A stretch of 63,183 nucleotides of DNA from Oscillospiraceae bacterium (GCA_902775355.1 CACYLY010000006.1:1-63183), one strand, 5' to 3'; shown: positions 25,487 to 33,501, numbered from the stretch's first letter. A program made the numbers and translations. Notes: generated from the sequence alone by a model not told the origin.

Positions 25487-26758
25487 TTATCCGATGTCAA
25501 AGGGGTTCAGGCCCAGCTGGGCGAAGGCCAGCCAGCCCGTGGCGCCGATGCTCTGCTCGTTGTTGTACTCCCAGAGCATCTCCGAGCCGGCGATGACAAA
25601 GCCGGTGGACAGGCCGTCCCTGTCCGCGGCGGGCATGCTCCCGTCCTTGTCCGTCTGGGTCGCCAGATAGGCCATGATCCGCTCGTAGCGCTCCGTGTCG
25701 CCCAGCATCAGGTAGCACACCGCCATCTGCGCCGTGCCCTCGTTCCAGATGCCGTCCAGGTCGCCGGCGCTGAAGTCAAAGCCCTCGCCCACCGTCATCC
25801 GCTCCTCCACGAAGCCGAGGACCGGCGCGGCGTCCGCCAGCTCTCCGCCCAGGGCCAGGACGGCCAGGCTGTTGGTGTCCAGGGGGATCACCGCGTCGCT
25901 GACCGTTCTCCCGTCGTTCTCCGTCCCGGTATAGAAGCAGTGCAGCTCCGGGTCGTACATGGCCAGGACGAAGGCCTTGGCCCAGTCCGCCGCCTCCCGG
26001 TACGCCGCTGCCCGCTCCGGGTCCGTGGTCTCCAGGGCCCGGGCCAGAGCGCTGAAGGCGCAGTACAGGTCGATGTTGTGCTCCGTGGACTGATAGGTGA
26101 CCTTGGTCTGGGCCTCATCCCAGCCCTCGTAGCCGGCGGTGAAGCCGCCGTTGTCCGACTTCAGGCCCAGGACGAAGTCCGCCGCGCGCTGGGCGGCCTC
26201 CAGGTACTCCGCCCGCTTCTCCTGGGAGGCGTTTTTCGCGGTGGCGCAGAGGGCCAGGATCGTCCAGGCCATGTTGCCCGTGGAGGTGGACACCGTGTAG
26301 GCGTCCTCCTGCCAGCGCCCGTTCTGCCAGAAGCCGGGGATGCGGACCGTCACCTTGCCGGCGGCAATGGAGCGCCCGGCGTCGCTCTGGGGGTCTCCGC
26401 TGAGGTAGGTGTTCCGGAGCCGCCCGTCGTGGAAAGTCCGGTCGTGGGTCTGGGCGAAGACGATGGCGTCCGCGATGATCTCCGCATGGGTCTGGGCCCC
26501 CACCCTTGACAGCAGCACCGCGGCCAGCGCGTTGTCGTACAGGTAGGCGTAGTCCGCGGTCTTGTCCCGCTGGGTGTCGCTGGCGATAAAGCCGCCGCTC
26601 TTCTCCACCTTCGCGGCCAGGAAGCCCGCCGCAGTGGAGCGGGTCGAGAGCTCCTCCGCCGAGGGGGTGATTGTCTTTTCGCCGCAGCCGCCCAAGAGCA
26701 TGGCGGCGGCGATCAGCAGGGCGACCAGCGCCTTTGCAGCATGTTTTCTTTCCCTCAT
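25487..26758 (-). CDS. lipoprotein with alpha/alpha-barrel glycanase-like fold
   Basis: A 423-residue lipoprotein with a signal peptide and lipobox MLLGGC. The mature part is made of helical hairpins with aromatic/acidic motifs of alpha/alpha-toroid glycosidases (GH8- or GH88/105-like): DYAYLYDNALAAVLLSR, STSTGNMAWTILAL, DNGGFTAGYEG, STEHNIDLYCAFSALA and DLDGIWNEGTAQMAV. I cannot assign the family or prove the catalytic residues. It is encoded directly before the membrane glycosyltransferase, as cellulose synthase operons carry an extracytoplasmic glycanase (BcsZ-like), so a role in trimming or releasing the polymer is likely. The start at 26758 follows GGAGG by 5 nt. Confidence 0.78.
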   Translation of the reverse strand: MRERKHAAKALVALLIAAAMLLGGCGEKTITPSAEELSTRSTAAGFLAAKVEKSGGFIASDTQRDKTADYAYLYDNALAAVLLSRVGAQTHAEIIADAIVFAQTHDRTFHDGRLRNTYLSGDPQSDAGRSIAAGKVTVRIPGFWQNGRWQEDAYTVSTSTGNMAWTILALCATAKNASQEKRAEYLEAAQRAADFVLGLKSDNGGFTAGYEGWDEAQTKVTYQSTEHNIDLYCAFSALARALETTDPERAAAYREAADWAKAFVLAMYDPELHCFYTGTENDGRTVSDAVIPLDTNSLAVLALGGELADAAPVLGFVEERMTVGEGFDFSAGDLDGIWNEGTAQMAVCYLMLGDTERYERIMAYLATQTDKDGSMPAADRDGLSTGFVIAGSEMLWEYNNEQSIGATGWLAFAQLGLNPFDIG

Positions 26759-26865
26759 GTCAACCTCCGATATTCCGTAAAACGCCTTCGTTTTTCTGTC
26801 TTCATCCGGATTCTACCGCGAAAAGCGGCCTCCGTTGTATGCGCGGGGCATACATCTGTGATTTT

Positions 26866-27321
26866 TTATTCGTTCTCGGACCCGTCGTCCAGGGGCGGGA
26901 TGCCCAGGGAGCACATAAAGCTGTAGGTCCTGATGATGTCATAGCCGTGATTGATGGCGAAGATCACAGCGGCGTCCCGCTTGATGAGGGGATGCAGGGG
27001 GCCGCACTGGGTCACCGACAGCATCCGCTGGGTGCTTTTCAAGTCCAGGGACATGGCCAGGGCGATCAGCAGGTAATAGTCCCGCTTCCCCCGCCTGCGC
27101 CCCTCCATCAGCTGGTAGCCGTAGGTGCGGGAGAGGTTGGCCTTCCGGATGACCTCGCCCTTCTTCTGCCCGGTCTCCTCCAGGAGCTCGTCAAAGAACT
27201 TCCGGATATCCTCGTCCAGAAAGTCCTCCCAATCCTCCGGGAAAGCGTCCCCCATCAGCCTGCTCTGCATCTGGATGGTGTCAAGGGCTTTTTTCTTCCC
27301 GCTCTCGTTTGCTTCGCTCAC
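26866..27321 (-). CDS. small HTH-like regulatory protein
   Basis: A 151-residue protein. The core, IRKANLSRTYGYQLMEGRRRGKRDYYLLIALAMSLDLKSTQRML, looks like an XRE-type helix-turn-helix. It continues with a helical tail (RDAAVIFAINHGYDIIRTYSFM). The same ~100-residue module forms the C terminus of the macro-domain protein at 41821-43002. I start at the GTG at 27321, 10 nt after GGGAGG. It is the first gene of the operon leading to the glycanase-like lipoprotein and the glycosyltransferase-kinase, so it may control it. The 107-bp gap to the next gene includes a small TGTATGC palindrome. DNA binding is inferred. Confidence 0.7.
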   Translation of the reverse strand: MSEANESGKKKALDTIQMQSRLMGDAFPEDWEDFLDEDIRKFFDELLEETGQKKGEVIRKANLSRTYGYQLMEGRRRGKRDYYLLIALAMSLDLKSTQRMLSVTQCGPLHPLIKRDAAVIFAINHGYDIIRTYSFMCSLGIPPLDDGSENE

Positions 27322-27418
27322 CTTTCCCGCGCCTCCCGTCTGTCGTCCGCCCCACCGGTCCGCCAACCGCCCCGGCGGTATTTTTATCAAAGTAAATGCG
27401 TATTGAACTACAGTATAA

Positions 27419-27447
27419 AGTATAAACGAAAACGCTGGCAATGGCAA
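27419..27447 (-). promoter_or_regulatory. promoter of the HTH-glycosyltransferase operon
   Basis: On the minus strand TTGCCA and TATACT have a 17-nt spacer; a second TATACT lies 7 bp downstream. It should drive the whole leftward operon to 20064. Confidence 0.7.
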
Positions 27448-27500
27448 GGCTTCCTTCGCCTCCGGCGACTTTTTTCCTCGTTTTTTCCGCCCCTCTCCCC

Positions 27501-27529
27501 TTGCTTCTTCCGCGGAACGACCGTATAAT
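27501..27529 (+). promoter_or_regulatory. promoter of the GNAT gene
   Basis: TTGCTT and a perfect TATAAT are separated by 17 nt, leaving a leader of about 145 nt before the ATG. Confidence 0.75.
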
Positions 27530-27535
27530 AGCCCC

Positions 27536-27671
27536 ACAATCCCATATCGGTCATCGGAGGACAGTACGCCGCAGCGTAGGGGATCGTAAAGCGCAAGCTT
27601 TGCAGGCCGCCTGTCGGAGAAGATGCCGGGTGCGCTCGGAACAAGAGGCCAGGGGCCTTTTGTTTTTTTTG
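27536..27671 (+). promoter_or_regulatory. structured leader with terminator-like hairpin
   Basis: The GNAT leader contains several GC-rich complementary blocks (GCAGGCCGCCTG, GCCGGGTGCGC) and ends with AGGCC-AGG-GGCCT followed by a long T-rich run (27658-27670). The ribosome binding site follows immediately. A terminator placed here would stop most transcripts, so upstream pairing that prevents it would act as an attenuator. No known riboswitch consensus was recognised. Confidence 0.45.
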
Positions 27672-27680
27672 GAGGAAAGC

Positions 27681-28211
27681 ATGAACGAAAAACGAATCAC
27701 CCTCACCCCCCTCGAAGACGAGGACCGGGAGCAGTTCATCCGCGACAATCAGATCGCCTTCAAGTACGGCGCCGCGGAGGAATTCGGCCCCCGGGACGAC
27801 CATTTTGACGATGACGGCGAAATCATCTCCCGCCAGACCATTGAGCAGAGCATCGACGGCGGCACAGCCTACCGCATCCGCCTGGACGGGCGGATCGTGG
27901 GCGGCCTGGTGCTGCGGATCGACCCCGCGACCCAACGCAACCACCTGGACCTGCTGTTTGTGGACCCCGCCGCCCACAGCCGGGGCATCGGCCAGGCCAC
28001 CTGGCGGGAGGTGGAGCGGCTCTACCCGGAGACCCGGGTCTGGGAGACCTGCACCCCCTACTTTGAGAAGCGGAACATCCACTTCTACGTGAACAAATGC
28101 GGCTTTTCCATCGTGGAATTCTTCTGCGCCGCGCACCCCGAGCCCAGCACCCCGGTGGAGGACGGCGAAGGCCCCGACGAGATGTTCCGCTTCGTAAAGC
28201 GCATGTTTTAG
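27681..28211 (+). CDS. GNAT-family N-acetyltransferase
   Basis: A 176-residue GNAT-fold protein. ITLTPLEDEDREQFIRDNQIAF starts the fold, RIVGGLVLRI and HLDLLFVDPAAHSRGIGQATW hold the acetyl-CoA loop (R/Q-x-x-G-x-G/A variant: SRGIGQA), and NIHFYVNKCGFSIVEFF is the C-terminal strand pair. The acetyl acceptor is unknown. The ATG at 27681 follows GGAGG by 7 nt. It is monocistronic with its own promoter and a suspected attenuator, and repeats follow its stop. Confidence 0.85.
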   Translation: MNEKRITLTPLEDEDREQFIRDNQIAFKYGAAEEFGPRDDHFDDDGEIISRQTIEQSIDGGTAYRIRLDGRIVGGLVLRIDPATQRNHLDLLFVDPAAHSRGIGQATWREVERLYPETRVWETCTPYFEKRNIHFYVNKCGFSIVEFFCAAHPEPSTPVEDGEGPDEMFRFVKRMF

Positions 28212-28252
28212 GAGCAAACTCCGATTTGCCCGCGCCGACGCCCCACCCCCGC

Positions 28253-28462
28253 GTAGGGGCGACCTTTGGTCGCCCGCTGTCCTCGCACCGACGGCCCCCG
28301 CGTAGGGGCGACCTTTGGTCGCCCGCCGTCCCCCGCCCGTAGCGCCGAGCATTGCTCGGCGTCGTCCCGCGCCTGCACCCCGTAGGGGCGACCGACCGTC
28401 GCCCGCCGTTCCGCGCCGCCGTTCCATCCTCCGTCGTAGGGGAGGGGCTTGCCCCTCCCGCC
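28253..28462. repeat. cluster of five palindromic REP-like elements
   Basis: In the 444-bp gap after the GNAT gene, elements start GTAG at 28253, 28302, 28339, 28382 and 28436 and are 25-27 bp long. The cores differ: GGGCGACC/GGTCGCCC (twice), CGCCGAGC/GCTCGGCG, GGGCGAC/GTCGCCC and GGGAGGGGC/GCCCCTCCC. Most end in CCCGCC. The rest of the gap is GC-rich spacer with no gene. Confidence 0.85.
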
Positions 28463-28595
28463 GTTCTCCCCCGCCGTCCCCCGCCGACGCCCTCAACCTG
28501 TCCTTGCCGCACCTCGGCCGATGCGCCCGGTGCGGCAATCCTTTTTCCTCCCGATGCATCTTATCGCCGGAAAATGCATCTTGCGCCCGGAGGCC

Positions 28596-28623
28596 TTGCA
28601 AAACCGAAAAAAGCCGCTACAAT
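28596..28623 (+). promoter_or_regulatory. promoter of the alpha/beta hydrolase gene
   Basis: TTGCAA and TACAAT with a 16-nt spacer, about 35 bp before the ATG. Confidence 0.65.
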
Positions 28624-28655
28624 GGCCCCAACGACAAAACGAAAGGGGCTTCCTC

Positions 28656-30017
28656 ATGGGTATTGTTCTGTTTCTGATTTTCGCGGTCCTGGAGATCGCG
28701 CTGGCCGTCCGCAGCCGCGGCAAGCTGAAAAAAGATCCGATCCGCCTCCGGGATCGGCTGATCGTCCGGGTTGCGGAGTTCGCTGCCGTGCTGATCGCGC
28801 TGCTGCTCCCCTTCGGGCAGAAGTGGCGCTTGATCCCCGCGCTGATCCTGCTGGGCGTGCTGCTGCTCATCGCCCTGATCCACTTCCTCCGCAATCGCGG
28901 CAAGGAAGCTTCCGGCAAGAAGGTCTCCGCCGCCGCTCCTGTGGGAAACCTTCTGCTGCTGGCCTTCCTGCTGATCCCGGCCTTCGTCTTCACCGGCTAC
29001 AAGGGCCTGCCCGTCAGCGGGTCTCACCGGGTCGCCCAGACCTCCGCCATCGTGATCGACGCCTCCCGTACCGATCCCTTTGAGCAGGACGGCAGCGCCC
29101 GGGAGGTGCCGGTGCACTTCTACTACCCCGCCGACGCGGCTGACGGGGAGCGCTTCCCCCTGGTGGTCTTCTCCCACGGCGCCTTCGGCTACTACGAGAG
29201 CAACACCTCCACCTACCTGGAGCTGGCCTCCAACGGCTATGTGGTGGCGGCTCTGGACCATCCCCACCACGCCTTTTTCACCGAGGACAGCGCCGGGAAG
29301 ACGGTGCTGGTGGACATGGACTTCATGCAGACGGCCACCAGCCTCAACAACAGCAATTCCTATGACGATCCCGAGGCCCTCTACCCCATCTTCCGGGGCT
29401 GGATGGACCTGCGCACGGCGGACATGAACTGCGTGCTGGACGCGCTGAAAACCGCCGGCGAAACCGACGCGCTGAACGAGTCCTGGTTCCTGCCGGAGAA
29501 TAATCCCGACACGGTCCTGGCTGTCCTGCGGCACACGGACATGACGAAGATCGGCCTGATGGGCCACTCCATGGGCGGCGCCACCTCGGTGCAGGTGGGC
29601 CGGGAGCGCGATGACATCTCCGCCGTCGTGGATCTGGACGGGACCATGCTGGGCGAGCAGCTGGGCGTGGAGAACGGGAGCTACGTCATCAACCAGGAGC
29701 CTTATCCGATCCCCGTGCTTGAATTTGCCAACTGGGAGCAGTATAATGACCGCAAGGAGAATCCGGAGCTGGGCCATCTCTATCCCAACGAAGTGCTGCT
29801 CTCCCACGCCGCGGAGAGCTACTATGTCACGGTCCGCGACACGCTGCACATGGATTTCACCGATCTGCCCCTCCTGTCCCCCACTCTGGGGAACCTGTTC
29901 GGCAGCGGCCAGCGCAGCAGCGCGGAGACCATGAGCATCGTGAACGGCCTGGTGCTGGATTTCTTCAACTACACTCTGAAAGGCGAAGGCGCGTTTTCGG
30001 TGCAGGAGATCTGCTGA
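28656..30017 (+). CDS. membrane-anchored alpha/beta hydrolase
   Basis: A 453-residue protein with four hydrophobic helices in the first ~120 residues and an alpha/beta-hydrolase domain after about 150. The nucleophile elbow is GHSMGG with Ser305; the oxyanion strand is FPLVVFSHGAFGYYESN, and the likely histidine lies late in RDTLHMDFTDL. The arrangement resembles PAF-acetylhydrolase/dienelactone-hydrolase-like enzymes with an N-terminal membrane part. An ester or lipid substrate is likely but not readable. The ATG at 28656 follows AAAGGGG. The LytTR gene starts 45 nt downstream. Confidence 0.85.
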   Translation: MGIVLFLIFAVLEIALAVRSRGKLKKDPIRLRDRLIVRVAEFAAVLIALLLPFGQKWRLIPALILLGVLLLIALIHFLRNRGKEASGKKVSAAAPVGNLLLLAFLLIPAFVFTGYKGLPVSGSHRVAQTSAIVIDASRTDPFEQDGSAREVPVHFYYPADAADGERFPLVVFSHGAFGYYESNTSTYLELASNGYVVAALDHPHHAFFTEDSAGKTVLVDMDFMQTATSLNNSNSYDDPEALYPIFRGWMDLRTADMNCVLDALKTAGETDALNESWFLPENNPDTVLAVLRHTDMTKIGLMGHSMGGATSVQVGRERDDISAVVDLDGTMLGEQLGVENGSYVINQEPYPIPVLEFANWEQYNDRKENPELGHLYPNEVLLSHAAESYYVTVRDTLHMDFTDLPLLSPTLGNLFGSGQRSSAETMSIVNGLVLDFFNYTLKGEGAFSVQEIC

Positions 30018-30062
30018 TACCGGGCATGACCCGGTCCTCCTCCCCCCGCGCCCCATGGACGT

Positions 30063-30503
30063 ATGGAAGTTGAGATCGAACAGATCGGTCCCCAGGAGCG
30101 GGAGCTGGTCCTGATCCGCTGCCGCCGCCTCACCGAAGAGGTGCGGGAGATCGAGGCCTTTGTCAAGTCCCGGCAGGGCAGCCTGAGCGGCCAGCGGGAC
30201 GCGAAGCAGTACGAGGTGGCCGTCTCGGAGCTCTATTATATCGAATCCGTGGACGGGAAGACCTTCCTCTACACCCGGGATGCGGTCTACGAGACGCCCT
30301 ACCGGATCTATGAGCTGGAGAGCCTGCTGAAGCCCAAGGCCTTCCTGCGCATTTCCAAGTCCATGCTTTTGAATCTGATGAAGATCCGCTCCATCCAGCC
30401 CGCCTTCAACGGCAGGCTGACGGCGGTCCTGAACTCCGGCGAGGAGGTCATCATCTCCCGCAGCTACGTCAAGGACCTGAAATCCGCCCTGAAAGGAGGC
30501 TGA
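30063..30503 (+). CDS. LytTR-domain DNA-binding regulator
   Basis: A 146-residue protein whose last ~100 residues are a LytTR domain: YEVAVSELYYIESVDGKTFLYTRDAVYE, then LLKPKAFLRISKSMLLNLMKI and LNSGEEVIISRSYVKDLKSAL. There is no receiver domain. LytTR proteins of this size are typically encoded before a DUF3021 membrane protein, which is the case here (6 nt apart), and act as one-component regulators restrained by that partner. The start has no clear ribosome binding site. Targets are unknown; the adjacent hydrolase is a candidate. Confidence 0.9.
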   Translation: MEVEIEQIGPQERELVLIRCRRLTEEVREIEAFVKSRQGSLSGQRDAKQYEVAVSELYYIESVDGKTFLYTRDAVYETPYRIYELESLLKPKAFLRISKSMLLNLMKIRSIQPAFNGRLTAVLNSGEEVIISRSYVKDLKSALKGG

Positions 30504-30508
30504 GCCCC

Positions 30509-30964
30509 ATGAGCTTCAAGCAATTCCTCCTCAAGCAGCTGTCCCTGTTCTTCATGCTCACCACGCTGATCACCCTGGCCGTCGTTGTGCTGGGCTCCGC
30601 CTTTGACGGGGAGGCCCGCTTCGGATACGAGGCGCTGCTCTCGCCCATGAGCTATGCCGGCTGCTGCGTCCTGCCCGGCTTCGTGACCTTCTCCAGGCGG
30701 GAGCCGAAGCCCCGGGAGCTGCTGCTGCGCCGGGCGCTGCGCTTCGTCCTCACCGAGGCCGTGGTGCTGTTCCTGGCCTGGCGCAGCCCGGTGGTGGACA
30801 GCTCCCGGCCCGTCGTGATGCTGACCATCGCCGGCAGCGTCCTGGTGATCTTCCTGCTGGTGCTGCTCACCGACTGGCTGACCAATACCGCCGAGGCGAA
30901 GAAGACCAACGCGGAGCTGCTGGAATTCCAGCGCCTCCACGGGGCGGACAGCGCCTCCGCCTGA
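30509..30964 (+). CDS. DUF3021-family membrane protein
   Basis: A 151-residue protein with four predicted membrane helices (about 13-33, 45-62, 72-90, 105-125), an N-terminal KQFLLKQLSLFFMLTTLITL and a cytoplasmic helical tail. This matches the DUF3021 proteins paired with LytTR regulators. It starts after GGAGG, 5 nt past the LytTR stop, so the two are translationally coupled. It is thought to anchor or inhibit the regulator at the membrane. Confidence 0.85.
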   Translation: MSFKQFLLKQLSLFFMLTTLITLAVVVLGSAFDGEARFGYEALLSPMSYAGCCVLPGFVTFSRREPKPRELLLRRALRFVLTEAVVLFLAWRSPVVDSSRPVVMLTIAGSVLVIFLLVLLTDWLTNTAEAKKTNAELLEFQRLHGADSASA

Positions 30965-30980
30965 GCCGCCGATCCGCATC

Positions 30981-31044
30981 CGCAGCGCCGAGCATTGCTC
31001 GGCGAATCTCACGCGGGACGACGCCGAGCAATGCTCGGCGCTAC
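30981..31044. repeat. inverted pair of CGCCGAGC/GCTCGGCG palindromes
   Basis: Two ~24-bp hairpin repeats of the same family face each other at 30981-31004 and 31020-31044, so the pair can form either two hairpins or one long one. It follows the DUF3021 stop. Confidence 0.8.
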
Positions 31045-31237
31045 GGGGGCAGCCGCAGATCTGCGGGCCCGGCCCGGCTAACCCTCAGATGATCAATTGA
31101 AAGCTTTTAGCGGATCCGTTTCCCTCTCGGGATTCGGATCCGCTCAGACTGTTGCCAAAGCACAAAGACAGCGTATCGACACGCATGGGGGGATTGTGAA
31201 GGGGGGAGGGTATGCCCCCCTAGCCGTTCAATCCTGC

Positions 31238-31271
31238 AAAAATGGGAACTTTTTCGGAAGTTCCCATTTTT
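31238..31271. terminator. bidirectional terminator
   Basis: AAAAATGGGAACTT and AAGTTCCCATTTTT flank a short loop. It ends the hydrolase-LytTR-DUF3021 unit and isolates the GH5 gene. Confidence 0.85.
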
Positions 31272-31272
31272 A

Positions 31273-31311
31273 CCGCTCAAGCTGTCGACACTTTGTCGAC
31301 AGCTTGAGCGG
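31273..31311. repeat. perfect 39-bp GTCGACA palindrome
   Basis: Two 18-bp arms (CCGCTCAAGCTGTCGACA and complement) with a 3-nt loop. The same core is found at 1881-1910 and 33209-33232. It sits directly after a terminator and before the GH5 promoter. Confidence 0.8.
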
Positions 31312-31329
31312 ATCCGCGTTCCTTTGTTC

Positions 31330-31358
31330 TTGTGTTTTTCTCCGCCCTGCGCTACAAT
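31330..31358 (+). promoter_or_regulatory. promoter of the GH5 gene
   Basis: TTGTGT and TACAAT are separated by 17 nt, about 57 bp before the ATG. Confidence 0.65.
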
Positions 31359-31415
31359 GGATTTGACAAAACCGAACGGATCCGCCCGCCCGCCTGTTCC
31401 GAAGGAGGAATCCCC

Positions 31416-32453
31416 ATGAAAAAAATCTTGTCTCTTCTGCTTGCCGCGCTCCTGCTGCTCTCCCTGCTCGCCGCCTGCGGCGAAGCCCCCGAGGATCCGC
31501 CGCCCTCCTACCGCGTCTATGACGACGGCCGGGCCCGCCCCTCCTCCTGCGGCCGGCTCCAGGTCCTGAACGGCAAGCTCTGCTCCGAAAGCGGCGAGCC
31601 CGTGATGCTCCGGGGCGTCAGCGTCAACGGCCTCATCACCTCCGAGTCTCTGCTCAACGAGCAGTTGTTTGAGGAGCTGTCCCGGGACGCCGGGGTCAAC
31701 CTCTTTCGCCTTCCCATGTACACCTACGGCGTGGGCAGCGTGGGCTACTGCACCAAGGGCGACAAGGAGCGCCATAAGCAGGATATCGCCCTGGGAGTGG
31801 ACCTCGCCCGGGATCAGGACATGTATGTGATCATCGACTGGCACATCCTCAGCGACGGGGACCCCAACACCTATCTGGACGAAGCCCTGCTCTTTTTCGG
31901 CGAGATGGCCGAAACCTACGCCGACTATAACAACGTGCTCTATGAGATCTGCAACGAGCCCAACGGCGTGGACTGGCCCGCGGTGAAGCGCTACGCCGAG
32001 CAGGTCATCCCGGTGATCCGGGAGAAGGATCCGGACTCCGTCATCATCGTCGGCAATCCGGACTGGTCCAAGGACCTGGCCTCCGTGGCCGCCGATCCCC
32101 TGCCCTATGACAATGTCCTCTACACCCTGCACTTCTACGCCGCCACTCACGGCCAGGATCTGCGGGATCTGACGGAGCGGCTCAGCCGGCAGGGCCTGCC
32201 CATTTTCGTCTCCGAGTTCGGCGTCACCGCCTCCAACGGCGGCTTCCCCCGGGACCTGGACAGTGCCGATACCTGGATCGAGCTGCTGGAGCGGGAAAAG
32301 ATCTCCTACTGCATGTGGGCCTTCTCCAAGGCTCCCGAGGCCTGCTCAGCCCTGAAAAGAGGCGTCCTCAAGAATAACGGCTTTGCGCAGGAAGATTACA
32401 GCGAAACCGGCCTCTGGCTGCTGGACACCCTCGCCAGGCACAACAGCCGCTGA
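31416..32453 (+). CDS. GH5 endoglucanase-like lipoprotein
   Basis: A 345-residue lipoprotein: signal peptide with lipobox LLAAC (near residue 22), a short linker, then a complete GH5 barrel. Family motifs are LRGVSVNGL, VNLFRLPMYTY, DMYVIIDWHIL, LYEICNEPNG (acid/base Glu181), NVLYTLHFYAATHG and PIFVSEFGVT (nucleophile Glu267). The ATG at 31416 follows AAGGAGG. It should hydrolyse beta-1,4-glucan or a related polymer at the cell surface, releasing oligosaccharides that the symporter/beta-glucosidase system in this window could use. It is monocistronic, between a terminator and a repeat field. Confidence 0.93.
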   Translation: MKKILSLLLAALLLLSLLAACGEAPEDPPPSYRVYDDGRARPSSCGRLQVLNGKLCSESGEPVMLRGVSVNGLITSESLLNEQLFEELSRDAGVNLFRLPMYTYGVGSVGYCTKGDKERHKQDIALGVDLARDQDMYVIIDWHILSDGDPNTYLDEALLFFGEMAETYADYNNVLYEICNEPNGVDWPAVKRYAEQVIPVIREKDPDSVIIVGNPDWSKDLASVAADPLPYDNVLYTLHFYAATHGQDLRDLTERLSRQGLPIFVSEFGVTASNGGFPRDLDSADTWIELLEREKISYCMWAFSKAPEACSALKRGVLKNNGFAQEDYSETGLWLLDTLARHNSR

Positions 32454-32481
32454 GCCCGCGCCTTGCCGTCCGTCCTCCCCC

Positions 32482-33115
32482 GTAAGGGCGATCTTTGGTC
32501 GCCCGCCGACCCCGACGGCCCTACTGCCTTCCCCGCGCACGGGGAAGGTGCCCCCAAAGGGGGCGGATGAGGTCCCCGCCGCAGGCGGCATCCCCGTCCC
32601 CCCGCCGTCCCCGACGGCCGTCATTCCGATCCGCGCCGGTGCCCCGTCCGCGCCGTAGGGGCGACCTTTGGTCGCCCGCTCTTGGCCCACGCACGCGTGA
32701 TCCGCGGCGCGATGTGGGCATCGCGCCCTACGCGGGGTGCCTGTCCCCCGCCGATCCGCGCCAACGTCTCGTCCGCGCCGTAGGGGCGCTTCATGAAGCG
32801 CCCGCCGATCCACGCACACGTGATCCGCGGCGCGATGTGGGCATCGCGCCCTACGCGGGGTGCCTGTTCCCCGCCGATCCGCGCCGACGCCCCGTCCGCG
32901 CCGTAGGGGCGACCTTTGGTCGCCCGCCAAATCCGCGCAAACGCCCCGTCCGCGCCGTAGGGGCGACCTTTGGTCGCCCGCCATCCCGCGCCTTGCCGTC
33001 CGTCCGCGCCGTAGGGGCGCTTCATGAAGCGCCCGCCGATCCGCATCCATGCCCGTAGCGCCGGGCATTGCCCGGCGACTCCGCATGGATTTCGCCGAGC
33101 AACGCTCGGCGCTGC
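32482..33115. repeat. dense field of REP-like palindromic repeats
   Basis: At least eleven elements fill the 823-bp gap between the GH5 and Lar-like genes. GGGCGA(C/T)C-type cores lie at 32482, 32655, 32903 and 32957; GGGCGCTTC/GAAGCGCCC at 32780 and 33011; GGCGCGATG/CATCGCGCC in inverse orientation at 32706 and 32829; CGCCGGGC/GCCCGGCG at 33054; and an inverted CGCCGAGC/GCTCGGCG at 33093. Spacers also repeat (CCGTCCGCGCC). No coding sequence could be supported here. Confidence 0.88.
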
Positions 33116-33180
33116 GAGGATATAGATCCTTCGACTCGCTCCGCTCGCTCATGATGCCAAACTCTTTCTTAACAAAACAA

Positions 33181-33263
33181 GACCCTACCAAACGGTAGGG
33201 TCTCAATGTGTCGACAAAGTGTCGACAGCTTGAACGGGAGAAGCTGATTCGCTTCTCCCGTTT
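33181..33263. terminator. triple hairpin cluster including a GTCGACA palindrome
   Basis: Three hairpins follow one another: GACCCTACC/GGTAGGGTC (33181-33202), TGTCGACA-AAG-TGTCGACA (33209-33227) and ACGGGAGAAGC/GCTTCTCCCGT with a T run (about 33234-33264). It lies downstream of the leftward Lar-like gene. Confidence 0.65.
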
Positions 33264-33276
33264 TCTGTCGTTCGGA

Positions 33277-33501
33277 TCACTCTCCGATGTCGCCCCGGAC
33301 CACCTTTCCGATGTTCCAGATCTCGGCCGCCTTTTTGGCCGCCTCCCGGCGCTCCTCGGGCCGCTTGTACTCAAAGTGGGCGGTCTGGGCGCCGCAGTCC
33401 ATGCACATCACGTACCAGCACCAGCCGTTTTCCTCCTCCAGCAGGCCGGGCCCGCCGCAGAAGGGGCAGTCCTGCAGTTCCAATTCCTCGTGAATACTCA
33501 A
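33277..33501 (-). CDS. Lar-like restriction-alleviation zinc ribbon protein
   Basis: A 74-residue protein: LQDCPFCGGPGLLEEENGW, then WYVMCMDCGAQT, then a helical tail rich in Arg/Glu (EERREAAKKAAEIWN). The CPFCGG...CxxCG pattern and the final A-x-x-x-WN are those of Lar_restr_allev proteins. Phage Rac Lar protects DNA from type I restriction, but many chromosomal members have unknown roles. I start at the TTG at 33501, 7 nt after GGAGGG; the longer frame is not conserved-looking. It has its own consensus-like promoter. Confidence 0.8.
   Translation of the reverse strand: MSIHEELELQDCPFCGGPGLLEEENGWCWYVMCMDCGAQTAHFEYKRPEERREAAKKAAEIWNIGKVVRGDIGE

Noticed and set aside
27441-27680. N-terminal extension of the GNAT protein in the longer open frame
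   Set aside because: It crosses the promoter and the terminator-like hairpin; the ATG at 27681 has an excellent ribosome binding site and starts the GNAT fold.
32482-33115. Regularly spaced repeats resembling a CRISPR array
   Set aside because: Each unit is itself a palindrome of different core sequence, spacing is irregular, spacers are themselves repeated, orientation varies, and no cas genes are present.
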